A stretch of 64,000 nucleotides of DNA from Hydractinia symbiolongicarpus (taxonomy: Eukaryota; Cnidaria; Hydrozoa; Anthoathecata; Hydractiniidae): the NCBI RefSeq assembly GCF_029227915.1, contig NC_079884.1, forward strand, positions 3,596,001 to 3,660,000, given 5' to 3'. Positions within the stretch are counted from its first letter, which is position 1, and each line of letters starts with the position of its first letter. The position numbers and the translations under genes are program-made. Below, in pieces: positions 63,460-64,000 of the stretch. The notes under the pieces were generated by a model that saw only the letters and a list, made by a program, of their open reading frames with translations, did no database searches and was not told the origin of the DNA.

Positions 63460-64000
63460 CTGTAGTAGAATTTTAGAAGTCGAGGTTATAGGTAAAATAT
63501 TTCATAGCATTTCCAGAATATAACAGAAAACCTCAACATGACGAGCTGTAGTCAATAACTTTATGACAGTAGAAAGAACGCATAACTAATGATTCAGATT
63601 TTATAGAAAGATATACTGCAGTGGAACTATAAACACAAAATGTTCAATTTTAATGTTCCGCAGTTTTTTTAGAATAGAAAGAATAATCACAACACACTTT
63701 TAAAAATGACAAACTGCTAAAGAACAAGAAAACGCGAAAATAAATTCCCTAAATTTATGTCAACATAATGCAAAACAAAGTACATTTCACAGAAATTGGG
63801 TGCTGAAGATCCTTTTTCCTTATTATCAACGTAAACGCATATTGGTCGGCTAAAAATAACACCTTATAATTAAGTAAGAGGTAAATTTTAACAAGAACAA
63901 AAGAATTTTTATTGACATTCAGGTCATATGAAAAAAATACTTACTCACCTTCTGAAATTATCACACTGTAAAAAACACTGAAAGTGCAGACCGGCTTACC
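63460..64000. other. Upstream intron of MAN1B1
   Basis: AT-rich intronic sequence to the window edge. No stretch here resembles the GH47 region expected just upstream, so the next exon lies outside. Confidence 0.6.

Noticed and set aside
63830-63960. Possible upstream minus-strand exons before MAN1B1 (frames around GSSAPNFCEM)
   Set aside because: Splice-like signals exist, but the peptide does not match the GH47 segment expected there and the phase to the next exon fails.
1-64000. CRISPR arrays, operons or bacterial-type signals
   Set aside because: The window is eukaryotic; tandem repeats lack regular unique spacers.

Overview
The window looks like nuclear DNA of an animal. It is AT-rich, its genes are split by GT-AG introns, and it is full of small DNA transposons, tRNA-derived SINEs, Helitron-like pieces and microsatellites. 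The gene set (EIF3M, a RADX-like protein, an SLC22 transporter, MAN1B1, several GPCRs, a SAP/SWIM protein) and the repeat style suggest a cnidarian, perhaps a hydrozoan. That taxon is an inference, not something the sequence proves.

Layout: (1) 1-527, minus: 5' part of a SAP + SWIM zinc-finger gene that runs off the left edge. (2) 3.3-16.2 kb: three unrelated intronless 7TM receptor loci. They are a class A GPCR (3317-4276, plus), a secretin/Methuselah-like receptor with a somatomedin-B-like ectodomain (9260-11926, plus) broken by one in-frame TGA at 10550, and a second class A GPCR (15105-16178, minus). (3) 16.2-27.6 kb: gene-poor, with Helitron-like elements, SINEs, MITEs and a tyrosine-recombinase relic. 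(4) 27.66-33.79 kb, plus: a six-exon RADX-like OB-fold gene (699 aa). (5) 33.98-35.34 kb: an internally deleted PIF/Harbinger transposon with TIRs and a TAA target duplication. (6) 36.30-46.21 kb, plus: EIF3M in ten exons (379 aa). (7) 48.54-49.16 kb, plus: an intronless Dexras-like small GTPase. (8) 49.66-58.27 kb, minus: an SLC22 organic-ion transporter in ten exons (522 aa). (9) 61.19-63.46 kb, minus: the last five exons of MAN1B1; the upstream exons lie beyond the right edge.

Exon structures were read by hand. Reading phase is kept across every proposed junction, and the summed coding lengths of the three complete multi-exon genes are multiples of three. The genes do not form one pathway: translation initiation (EIF3M), replication-fork/ssDNA biology (RADX-like), ER glycoprotein trimming (MAN1B1), solute transport (SLC22) and signalling (GPCRs, GTPase) lie side by side as is usual in animals. 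I found no convincing new multi-gene system. The most notable points are the receptor with a single nonsense codon, the Harbinger copy whose two genes are both truncated at one junction, and Helitron-like and MITE families that recur in intergenic DNA and introns.
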